In this document: positions 37,360 through 47,273 of the stretch, piece by piece
How the letters are laid out: each line of letters opens with the position of its first letter
Position numbering within the stretch: position 1 is the stretch's first letter
DNA from: Pelodera strongyloides
Lineage: Eukaryota; Nematoda; Chromadorea; Rhabditida; Rhabditidae
Assembly: GCA_036852015.1 (NCBI GenBank)
Contig: JAANDG010000487.1
Coordinates: 49,449 to 113,448 of the forward strand
Direction of reading: 5' to 3'
DNA length: 64,000 nt
Made by a program: the position numbers and the translations under genes
Notes under the pieces: generated by a model
What the model was told of the DNA's origin: nothing
The model's database searches: none
What the model saw: only the letters and a program-made list of their open reading frames with translations

Positions 37360-38611
37360 ATGTTCGGTTTCTTTTTCCTGCTTTCTCTTTTGTTAACAAT
37401 ATGGGCGCAACCACAGTGCTACTCTGATGATGGACATGGCAGCTTTTGTGTTTTATTTGACAATTATGACTCTGGAGCACCACAACTTGTTCCTCCCCCA
37501 GTAGCGTCAGGTAGGAAAACTAACACTGATGAAATATTATCGGTGGGGGTAAAAGTGAAAACCCTTGTTGTCCAGAGAAAGTCAAGAAACTGGTGACCGA
37601 CTCCCGAGGCTTTTTTTTTTACAAAGTTGCATATTTGAGAAATGACAATTGCTCGATCTGGTGACTAGGGCCAGTTGGGATCTTATCATGATTACCTCAC
37701 TTCTTGATGGCTTTTCGGACAATTAATTTTCACGTTCAATTTGCTGTTTAGGTTGTACGTGTGGCGAATGGAGTCTGTTCTCACAGTGTTCAGACTATTG
37801 TGGTATGTGCGGCAAGAAGCAAAGAAGTAGAACATGTCAGAATTGCCCGTATGTCTTTTTATCTTTAATTGTTTTTGGTTATTTACTCCTACAACGATTT
37901 CAATACAAAAACAAATGAATGGAAAAAGAAGAGCATACCTGAATAGAATAATTTCTTTGTCATAAGATCCAGGGGAGAAAGTAGGAATAGCTATAGGCAA
38001 CGAATACCTCACTAGAGAGCGAGCATCAAATCCACGAGTGACTCTTCTTCCTCTCTGCGGCCCTCGGGGCATGATGCGCGACATTTTATTATTCGATCGA
38101 TATTCGGTGCACTGAAAGAAGACTATAAGTAGTAGATGTTAGACGTTAGGAGTGAAATACGGTGAAGCAGTAAGAGAGAACATACGACAGAGTAGTAATA
38201 TTCAAGTAACAAGCATTACACTAATACACAATATATTTTGTGTTTTGTTTGATTTTGATTTCTTTTATACATTCAGCTTTTGTCCATGTTTCTAGTTACC
38301 AACTGATAGCGGTTTACATAAGGCAATTATGAAGTGTTTTTGTTGTTAGTTTTAGACACCCACGTTCTAGAGTAAAATTATGGGGACGGCCTTTTGTGAA
38401 GAGCTTGTTCATATTTCACGTACAGATCGAAATCCTTACAGTTAATAAAATATGATAATTGCTATAATATTCCAGTGCGTCGACGGCGATCAATGAAAGC
38501 GTAGATTGTCCAGATAACATGTGCGTATTTCCGAGGTCTCCACAATGCTGTGCACCTTTCACGAAAATAATAAATCCCGCCAATCCCTCGGCTTTTATAT
38601 GCGGGAAATAA
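37360..38611 (+). CDS. Secreted TSP1-like/Cys-rich protein 4
   Basis: Exons 37360-37510, 37752-37848 and 38476-38611 join in phase for 127 aa. Signal peptide MFGFFFLLSLLLTIWAQ, then QCYSDDGHGSFCVLFDNYDS, a three-proline linker, the TSP1-like module CTCGEWSLFSQCSDYCG with CGKKQRSRTC on a 97-nt exon, and a last exon of 136 nt (DCPDNMCVFPRSPQCCAPF, ending FICGK-stop). That last exon has the same length as the final exon of the two-module gene at 34433-35963. The polyproline linker is almost absent. A tandem duplication that starts inside intron 2 copied only its last exon to 40558-40680. Confidence 0.78.
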
Positions 38612-40238
38612 GGAAAATTGGGGTGTTTTAGAGATACAGTTATATAAATAAACGTTCTTGTTGCCTGTGTTTCGAACCCACGCATTTAAAATTCCATATG
38701 ATAGAAGGAACACACATGAGCACTATGCATACATGCCAAAACATGCATACTCACATACGCACATACTCGCACACACAATCACATGCTGTTCGGTAGCAAC
38801 ATATTCACTTGTATATGTGCTAATAATTGAAAACTCTAGTTTCAATTCCGTTGTTCAATGGCATTATAGCGCGTGTTTTATAGGGTATTCCCACACTAAA
38901 GTTTGTCCGTCGATAGCGACATTTAGACAAATGAGATGCAATTAGGAAACAAATTTCTAAATCAATTTTTTTCCTATTATATATTTTTAATTATTTATGA
39001 GTTCTCGTTATTTTTTAATACCTGCGTGTAAGGTTTTCTTTTGTGAAAATATTCGAAGGTTCTAAAGTTAACAGTTTACATATAAGTACTCACTGCGTAG
39101 TTCTAAAGTTTTGACTGAAAATAAATTCTTCTATCTGTGTTAGCTACGCCTTTTCTATGGCTGTGCTCTCCGCGTAAAAAATCGTCTTTTTCAGTTTTTA
39201 TCGTCTATCGAGCTCAATCAATAATATATGATAAAATGGGTGTTACTACTAATAGCTATTGGTGGATACCATACATATGATGTATGTCAGTCATTTGATT
39301 CTGAAGTGGATGTATTTTGTACGCTCTTCGATAATTATGGACCGCTGCAACACCCCCGCCTACGATAAATGGACCGCTGCAACACCCCCGCCTACGCCTC
39401 CGCCGCCTACGCTGCCGCCACCTCCGCCACCGCCGCCACCAGGTATAGTATAGCATTATATAACCAGTTCCAAACCCAGTACATATCATCTGGCCCGGAA
39501 TTTTCAATCCAGGTATACTTCTACCTTTTTTGATTGCAATGTTCATAATTATGTTTTCATGGAACTTCCGTTGCAGCCTGCGCATGCGGTCCATGGAGCG
39601 AGTGGGGCTACTGCGCAGCAGATTGCGGTAGACAGGCAGAACAAACCCGAACAAGGGTGTGCACCAATTTCCAGTGAGTCTACCTCATTCTGATGGTATC
39701 ATGTATCATACTGGTATTGTATTGTCCAACACACCTAAGTTATCGGTGACATTCGTCCCATCAACTCGATTCATTTCGATCAATAATAAACCAGCGATAA
39801 CCCAACTTATGAATTATCAATAATTCGCAATCAATACCATCTTTTCAGGTCGTCGATCTCACAGCGAGAAATACAGGACTGTCCGTCGAAACCATGTGCT
39901 TATCCACTTTTGGCGTGCTACAAAAACTACATCACAAGAGTGTGCTACCATCCGATGACTGTCATCGGATGTTTCGACTTACAATGCGGCCCCAGCCCAT
40001 AGATTTTAATAAATCGAAATAAAATTGTTGATTGGCATTTTGAATAGACAAAGTTCAATAAATCAATGATAACTTAGGATCGTAAACTGCTGGACACATT
40101 GCAAATTTATTTATTTATTGATAAATAACATCGACTCCGATATAGTACATAATAGCAAGTTGGGTCTCTCCATTTGGGATTTAAAAAAGAAGATTTTGAT
40201 TGGATTGGTGTTACAATGTTTTATTTTGAATTTTTATA
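38093..40238. repeat. Segmental tandem duplication, unit A
   Basis: Unit A runs from intron 2 of the gene at 37360 through the gene at 39228 and its 3' flank. The adjacent unit B (40239-42455) repeats the same order: last-exon copy, CA-rich stretch, second gene, 3' flank. Offset is about 2.08-2.10 kb. The start (ggtgaagca(a/g)taagagaga) and the end (ttttattttga(a/g)ttttta) match in both units. Confidence 0.85.
39228..40002 (+). pseudogene. TSP1-like/Cys-rich gene 5, frameshifted
   Basis: Exons by homology with the gene at 41326: 39228-39442, 39577-39673, 39849-40002. Exon 1 opens normally (MIKWVLLLIAIGG, CQSFDSEVDVFCTLFDNYGP). It then meets a 32-nt tandem duplication (39341-39404 region) and runs into TAA at about 39368. 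Exon 1 is 215 nt, one base out of phase with its own exon 2; the proline codons before the donor are open only in another frame. The downstream exons are intact in frame, but the conserved Cys at the end of the TSP1-like exon is Phe (TNF instead of TNC). Two independent defects point to a decaying copy. A sequence error is possible for the frameshift but not readily for both. Confidence 0.75.
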
Positions 40239-40557
40239 GGTCGATAATCGCTGCGCTAAAAGAAGGCCATTAGTAGTAGAGGTCAGGAGTGAAAAGGGGC
40301 AATAGGGTGAAGCAATAAGAGAGAACGTACATCGCAGCACAATAATGTTTTTTTTTGCCAATATGCGTTCGGGCAAACGTATAATGTATACAGATTACAA
40401 CAGATGATAAAATTCACACAAGTGATATAGTTTTTTTGTTATTACTTTTAGGCACGCACTTTCTAGCGAAACAGTGAAGAGTGTTAAATACTTTAAAACG
40501 AAATCCTTCGTAAATCGCTTTTCAACATAACAATTTGATAATTTCTATATATTCCAG

Positions 40558-40680
40558 TGCGTCGACGGCGATCAATGAAAGCGTAGGTTGTCCAGATAAC
40601 AGCTCTCCACAATGTTGTGCACCTTTCACGAAAATTATAAATCCTCAAATCCCTCGGCTTTTATATGTGGGAACTAAGGA
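40558..40680 (+). pseudogene. Orphan last-exon copy of TSP1-like gene 4
   Basis: It starts after TTCCAG like the original and encodes ASTAINESVGCPDNSSPQCC, then APFTKIINP. Relative to 38476-38611 it lost about 19 bp (the MCVFPRS part), which removes one conserved Cys and shifts the end of the frame. No upstream signal or TSP1-like exon precedes it in unit B. Confidence 0.8.
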
Positions 40681-41325
40681 AAATTGTGGTGTTTATATAA
40701 ATAAACATTCTTGTTGCCTGTGTTTCGAACCCATGCTGTTAAAATTCCATATGATAGAAGGAGTCCACACACACATACATGAGCGCTCGATACAACGCTA
40801 AAACATGAATACGAGCATGCATACATGCACACACGCGCATACTCGCACACACACTCTCACGCCCACACACCCACATGCTGTTCGGTGGCATCATATTCAC
40901 GTCTATATGTTTTAATAATTAAAACTCTAGTTTCAATTCCGTTCTTCAATGACATTAGAGCTCGTGTTTTATAGTGTATTCCCACACTAAAGTTTGTCAG
41001 TCGATAGTGACATTTAGGCGGATGATATGCAATTAGAAGTGTTTTCTAAATCATGTATTTCCTGTTTATGAACTACGTTTTCTTTTTGTATTTTTTCACT
41101 ATTCGTGAATTCTGCGTGTAAATTTTAAATATCCGCGTGTAAGTCCTTTGTGCAAATGTTTGAGGTTTTAAAAGAGTTTCAATAGAGGTACTTATGTGAT
41201 TATAAAGTTTTGTCCGGAAACAAATGCTTTATCTATGTTAGCTACGCCTTTTCTATGGCTGTGCTCTCCGCGTAAAAAATCGTCATTTTCAGTTTTTATC
41301 GTCTATCGAGCTCAATCAATAATAT

Positions 41326-42226
41326 ATGATAAAATGGGTGTTACTATTAATAGCTATTGGTGGATCCCACACTTATGAATGTCAGACATTTGATTCTGTA
41401 TTTTGTACGCTCTTCGATAATTATGGACCATTGCCAAACGCGCCCCTTCCGCCGCCAGGTTTGACTCTTGGAAATTTAAAGTTTGTTGCGCATAAGTTAG
41501 CGAGTGCAGTGCGACATTTTACTGACCGGCATTCATGGTTTGTTGAAATTATTTACTTGTCGACCACAGTCAACACCTTCGTCTAGAAGAGGCAGGCTTA
41601 TGGGTTGTACTCGTTGGGCAGATTCGATGAGGTGTATAGCATTATAACCGCTTTCGGACCCAGTACATATCATCTGACCGGGAAGTGTTGATTATGTGTC
41701 TACTCCTACCTCTTGTGCAAGAGTCACGAAAAAAATCAATCTTCATACTTAATTGCAGGCTATGTTTTTCCTGAAACATTAACTTCCATTGCAGCCTGCG
41801 CGTGCGGACCATGGAGCGAGTGGGGCTACTGCGCAGCCGATTGCGGTAGACAGGCAGAACAAACTCGAACAAGGGTGTGCACTAATTGTCCGTGAGTCTA
41901 CCTCATTCTGATGATATTATGTATCATACTGGTATTATAATTGTATAACACACCAAAGTCATCGACCGCGTTCGTCACATGAACTCAGTTAAGTTCGATC
42001 AATAATAAACCAGCGATAACCCATATTATGAATTATCAATAATTCGCATTCAATCAATGACAATCTTTTCAGGCCGTCAGCATCACAGCGAGAAATGCAG
42101 GACTGTCCGCCGAAACCGTGCCAGTATCCACTATATGCGTGCTACAAAAACTACACCGCGAAAGTGTGCTACCATCCGATGATTGTCGTCGGATGTTTCG
42201 ACTTACAATGCGGCCCGAGCCCGTAG
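41326..42226 (+). CDS. Secreted TSP1-like/Cys-rich protein 6
   Basis: Exons 41326-41458, 41795-41891 and 42073-42226 join in phase for 127 aa. Signal peptide MIKWVLLLIAIGG, ECQTFDSVFCTLFDNYGP, a short Pro-rich linker, then CACGPWSEWGYCAADCG with QAEQTRTRVCTNC on a 97-nt exon, and a last exon with DCPPKPCQYPLYACYKNY, a VCYHP segment and CFDLQCGPSP-stop. This C-terminal exon has a different Cys spacing from genes 1-4, so a second type of tail exists in the family. It is the intact partner of the broken copy at 39228. The 47 bp beginning 'ttagctacgccttttctatg' upstream is nearly identical in both copies. Confidence 0.8.
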
Positions 42227-42774
42227 ATTTTAATAAATCGAAATAAAATTATTGATTGGCATGTTGAATAAATAAAGCTCAATAAGTCAAAGATAAATCA
42301 GGATAGTAAACTGCTGGACACATTGCAAACTTATTTATTTATTGATAAATAATATAGACTCCGATATTTCTGCATGTTAGCTACTTGGGTCTCTCCATTT
42401 GGGATAAAAAAAAGAAGATTTTGTTTGGTGTTACAATGTTTTATTTTGAGTTTTTATATTATCGGTGATCACCCTGGTGCTGTCTATTTAGCGGAACGTT
42501 GGTGCTCAATAAAGATAGATAAAGACCTGTCTTTTCTTTAGTGGAGAGACACCAGGGAGTCTGAAAAGCGTTGTACGTGCCTGCCATTTGAAATGCTACA
42601 TGTTAGCTTATTGATTGGTAATCCACGGAGGGACTTATGTACCTTTGCAAGCAGATTTTTCATATAAATTGTATGCAAATTTGGTAGTCAACATGCAAAT
42701 GTTTTTTTAAATCACGAATGAATAATAAAGTATGCAAATTCATTGTTCTTCTTTATTTTGTTTCACGTTTAGAT

Positions 42775-44193
42775 ATGTGTTTTAGAGGAAGAACGTCAAG
42801 CGCTGTGAGTTTGAAAGTTGTATTGCAAATAGTATCTTATTGTTAGCCATTTTTTTCATGGGAAGTTGAGGATATCAGTAAGCATAGCCTGTTTTCTATC
42901 TTCCAGTGTTGGTTATGAACTGGATCCGAACTCGGGTTGCGTGCATTAGAAGTAAAGCACTAACATTGGACCACCCGACTCCAGTCTCTAAATACTTTCT
43001 ATTTATAATTCCTTCCTCCAGGCCGGAATATCCAGTGGATCGACACATAAAACGCGAACAAAAACGAAAAGTCGTCATAAAAAGACCGATGCCACCGGAC
43101 TTGAATCTGCAACGAAAAAGAAAAACGAAGATGAATTGGAGGACACAAGTGACAAGGATGAAGTAGTACCAGAGGGGCCCGTTAGTAAACCGGGGCAGAA
43201 GTAGGTCATATATGGCATGGTTTAAATTTGGACCCCTTTTAGGCTACTTTTAGATACGATATAACGGTCGATTTTTGAAACACATGATGCACAAAGGACA
43301 AAGGCATTGTCACATGATGTATGCAAACTTAAATAATGAGACTGAAAAGCGACACAGTATCGTGAGCTTGTTTGCATCCGTTACGTGAAAATACAAAATT
43401 CATCATACACTTCAACACCGGATGCTATACCGCTTTAAACCGAAATGCCAGCCCCTTTGGAAAATTTGCATATGGTAAGCAAATCCTATGTATCCTATGC
43501 TAATTTTGTACGATCGTCCACGGCAATCGTACAAAATTAGCATAGGATACATAGGATCTGCCTATCATATGCAAATTTTCCAAAGAGGCTAGCATTTCGC
43601 TTTAACATGGACTAATGGCACAGAAAAGCGGAGCAGCCCCAGTTTGGCATCACTCTAGCCCTATATCATTTTCGGTTTTGATACGCTCCTTCTACTGCAT
43701 GCCCCCCCCCCCCCCATTTTGTTTCAGAGCTCTGATTCTACTATTAGAGAGTTTATGACAAGCGTTTTCAAACAATTTATTTAGGAGTCCCGGCCGGAAC
43801 ATGGCGTTGAATAACCCCAAACAACCGCCTATAGTTCAATCGACGGATCCGGAGAGCTCAGGGTCGACATTCAAAGAGCAGGAGGAGGACACCCTCTTTG
43901 AAGTTTGTATTTTTAATTTTTATGGAGTTTGTAGTTTCTAACGATTTATGAAGTTTGTATTTTACACTTTGTAGTATTGTTTCATTTGCAAACTGAAATA
44001 AGAAACAGTCGAAGTTTCAAGTGGCTTCTTGATCTGAAATAATTAGCCAATTTACCTAATTATTTAATTTGCATAGTAGCATAGTTGCCTAATTGCTTAC
44101 ATTTCTATTCAGGTGCCTAATCGTATGCCCGATCTCTTCCTGGAGCACGTTGGCGTTCAAGAACTCATATTCACTGATGATCTGCTTTTGTAA
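42775..44193 (+). CDS. Lys/Glu-rich hydrophilic protein, unrecognised
   Basis: Exons 42775-42804, 43022-43200, 43785-43902 and 44113-44193 connect in phase for about 135 aa. After MCFRGRTSSA the protein has a basic stretch rich in Lys, Arg, Thr and His, then an acidic NEDELEDTSDKDE segment, a Pro/Ser part, and a hydrophobic end (LFLEHVGVQELIF, then TDDLLL). No signal peptide, membrane span or known domain is visible. The three later exons have good acceptors (CCTCCAG, TTATTTAG, CTATTCAG). The first exon is short and its ATG lies on top of an acceptor-like TTTTAG, so the true start may be elsewhere. I do not recognise the family. Confidence 0.5.
42905..42985 (-). pseudogene. tRNA-like relic in intron of the Lys-rich gene
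   Basis: On the minus strand 'tggtccaatgttagtgcttt' resembles an A box, 'cttctaa' an anticodon loop, and 'gagttcggatcc' a B box at tRNA spacing. Stems are weak, so it is probably a relic. Confidence 0.3.
43434..43605. mobile_element. Palindromic TTTAAA MITE, copy of 1177-1348
   Basis: TTTAAACCGAAATGCCAGCC to GCTAGCATTTCGCTTTAA with the same 'gcaaatcctatgtatcctat' arms. It sits in an intron of the Lys-rich gene. Confidence 0.8.
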
Positions 44194-45451
44194 ATAACTC
44201 TGTTTACAATAAACTAAGATAAACTCTTCTATTTACAATTAAAACACTCTTCATGACCTTTAAGACTTGTTCTAAAACGTGATAGATCAGTATATACATA
44301 GTCGCATAGCTTTAGATTTCAGATGTTTGAAAATTTTCGCGATACAGATATTTTTAGACGTGCAATAAACTATTTGTTCATAATTTTTTAACAGCCGTAT
44401 GTACTATGTACTATTGTAAACTTTATTGATTCTAAAAAAATGCTGACAGAGAGTTTCCAAAAACTGTTTTCAATAAACGAAGAACAAAAAAAATAGCTAT
44501 CATTCCTCCATAGATTTATCAGTATGGGGTTTCAAAGTATCCCAAAAAATCGGCGTGATTCTGTCAAGACTACCGTATTTCTGCACGAAACCTGCATATA
44601 TAATAAGGAAAATTAAAAAATATTCTCGTGTAGTTCCAAAACACGGTAAATTTTCAGCATACTTTGAAACACCATAATCAAAGTTGCCGAGCTAAATTGA
44701 ATACAACAAATACAGTAAATGAATACAAATCTTTAAGGACGATCCCTCCGCTGTGGAAACCGGAAACCTGGCCGGTGCGCGGCCTACACTGCGACCGTAA
44801 TGGGTGGGCGGGGTGGGCCGCCGCGTTAGACCCACGGCCCACCCATTTTTTGTAGGCTTCGTACCGCGCACGGGCCAAATTTTCGCGTCGTATGTTTCGT
44901 CTCAAATGCTAGTTAGACACAAACTTAATTTCTAACAATAAGTTATCCAAAGTCACTATGTTTTGACAAGAACAAACACGAAAACCAGTAAACACAAGGA
45001 ATACGCTCAAAATTATTGTTACTTATACGTGTCTTGTCTCAATGTTACCACGCAATACAACACATTTCAGCAATTTGCAATGAAGTTATATAATAATAAT
45101 TATGGCTTCCTAATTATTATTCAGTATTTTTCAATTCCTTTTTCGACATAATATCCGTGTGCTTCTCCTTTTCCGTAGTAATCACGGCTTCGTGTGTGCC
45201 AAACGTACAACTGCCTTTCGGTTACGTTCCAACTATAATGCGTGTTTTAAAGCAGTACTATACCTGATTTACGAGTAGTACATTATTCTTATATACAAAT
45301 CTTGTAGCACAAGCTAATTAATATGTCTTCTTTGCACTTTCCGCAAAGAATTGTAGCTATTAAAAGCCTAAGCGTAAGTGTCCGATATATTATAAGTAGG
45401 GTAGAAAGGCCTAGTCCGCTTGGTCTAAGGTTACGCCTCGGCAAGAAAAAT
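44194..45451. other. Intergenic, no gene seen
   Basis: AT-rich. A GC-rich block at about 44755-44885 (ggccggtgcgcggcctacac and a nearby inverted ggcccaccc run) resembles part of 21840-21930 in DEGS intron 5, so it is probably a dispersed repeat. No exon chain is seen. Confidence 0.5.
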
Positions 45452-45582
45452 TTATCTGAACTTCCACTTTGAAACAGACCCAAACACTTCCATATCATCC
45501 AGCTCAAAACCCATCCTCGTTAGAAAAGCGCTCTCCGGATTGGCTGTCCAGCAATGCTTGAATAAAACTCTGAAATTGTAAA

Positions 45583-45745
45583 TTAAAGAGAAATACCAGC
45601 CGGTTTGGGAAATGCATCGTGGACAACTGAATTCTTACGTATTTATGCTGCTAATTTACTCGAATTTAGCTCGATTTTTTATTCTAATTTATGTTCATTT
45701 GCATAATCTGCATAAGGATGCTTGTACTCGATGCGACGCCCTTGG
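45583..45745. mobile_element. Diverged TTTAAA palindromic repeat copy
   Basis: 'gagaaataccagccggttt' through 'aatgcatcgtggacaactga' and 'ctcgaatttagctcgatttt' to 'ttgtactcgatgcg'. The right end is lost. It lies in the last intron of the glucuronosyltransferase-like gene. Confidence 0.55.
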
Positions 45746-47157
45746 CTTACACCGATTACAAATGTTAGCGAACATATCGAAAAAATATGCTTGTACTGAT
45801 TTAATTGCATACGCGTACTAGTTTAACGCTGCAATAATGTAATTTTTTTATAATAAAGCCATTTGTATTTAAAGTTGTATAACAATCACCGTTTTCTCTT
45901 GATCTCCTCCAGATTGATGGCAAAATTTGCCAAAGTAACGGCAAACTTTCTTTGCTTTCTGTTGTTTGTAATCCATCCGCTAATCTTGTTATTTTTATCG
46001 AGACGCGGTCCCTGAACGACTGTGGCGTCGACAAAGCCTAAAGATGTAAGTTTAGTGAAGGTGTTAGGAAAGGATAAAGACAATGACTCATTGTCAGCAT
46101 AATTATCAGAGAACTGAACTCTGCTTGAACATCATGCCTGATAGATACAATGAAGGAAATCAGCTGTTCGTTTAGTAATTTTAAACACTAAGAAAATATA
46201 AGATACAATATAAATAAATAAATCTTTTACGCTACAAGAGCATGCACATTTATTCAACTGGGTTTTAATTCAAAGTGTGCTTATGATATGTTCACATGTC
46301 CGCAGAGCAGTAGGCGACGAGCTCCAGATGAGCTCAACGTCTTTGGGCTGAGCGCAGGAGAGATCGCCCATGATACAGTACATCAAATATTATGTTTCTG
46401 ATATCATCAACCTACCAACATGCCAGACTCCCACTCTGTCCACATTTCTTATGTAATCGTTGAAAAGTCGAATATCATACGAATTCCTCTGATCGGCAAA
46501 ATAAACCACTGATTTTCCCGGTAAATTCATGGCAAGCACGTAGTCGAGAGCGTAGTCACGTTGCAACCAGTAGGCTAAACGAATGACAGCTTATAAAGGA
46601 GAAATTTTCTCACTGACGAAACTTGGCGTGCAAGCGGCAACCTTACGGCGTCCATCCATCTGACAACGTGGTGGCGTGCAAAAATGCACGCGGAATTGAA
46701 ATGGCGTGCAACTTTTCACGTTGTAGCGGAGGGTTTTCCCTCTTGACCGATTTCCCTCACAACTCTTTTTTGTTTTCTTCAATTCATCATAACGTTGTGT
46801 ATTGAGCATCTTGTGGTGTTATTTTATGGGTTTTCGGTTTTCGAGCACCAGTACTGCTTTTTTTTATCTAATACAAGATAAATGCACAAAAAAAGTGAAA
46901 AAGCAACCAACGTTTAGTATGTTTTGGAGACTTCAGGAAATGATATCGGACGTTCAATTTTGTGTCCTAAAAAGTGTAATTTCGACTTGTTGAGTAAAAA
47001 AACACTTTTATCTGTACGATTTCAATTTGTAATTTACCTATGTGGGCGTTTCCTTTCGCTTAGGCTCCGTGGAATAATCCATTATAACTTATAACCCCGG
47101 AAGTCTTACAAGCTGGAGATGCCAACCTATATGAAGCGTTTTTCGTCCCAAATAGGC

Positions 47158-47204
47158 AGTGAGAGAGAGATAGACAGAGAGGAGAGAGACAGTGAGAGAG
47201 AGAT

Positions 47205-47267
<63 letters not shown>

Positions 47268-47273
47268 AGAGTG
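47158..47273. repeat. (GA)n microsatellite
   Basis: About 115 bp of GA with a few interruptions, in an intron of the glucuronosyltransferase-like gene. Confidence 0.9.

Larger units (their letters stand above)
40239..42455. repeat. Segmental tandem duplication, unit B
   Basis: Second copy of unit 38093-40238. It carries an orphan copy of the last exon of gene 4 and an intact copy of gene 5, here called gene 6. Confidence 0.85.

Noticed and set aside
43701..43718. Poly-C run of about 17 bases
   Set aside because: A simple homopolymer in an intron with no further structure; it may also be a sequencing soft spot. Similar short C runs are at 23951 and 24361.
46591..46809. Lys/Arg-rich minus-strand frame inside the glucuronosyltransferase-like gene
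   Set aside because: It lies in an intron over a GC-richer dispersed repeat and matches no part of the family.
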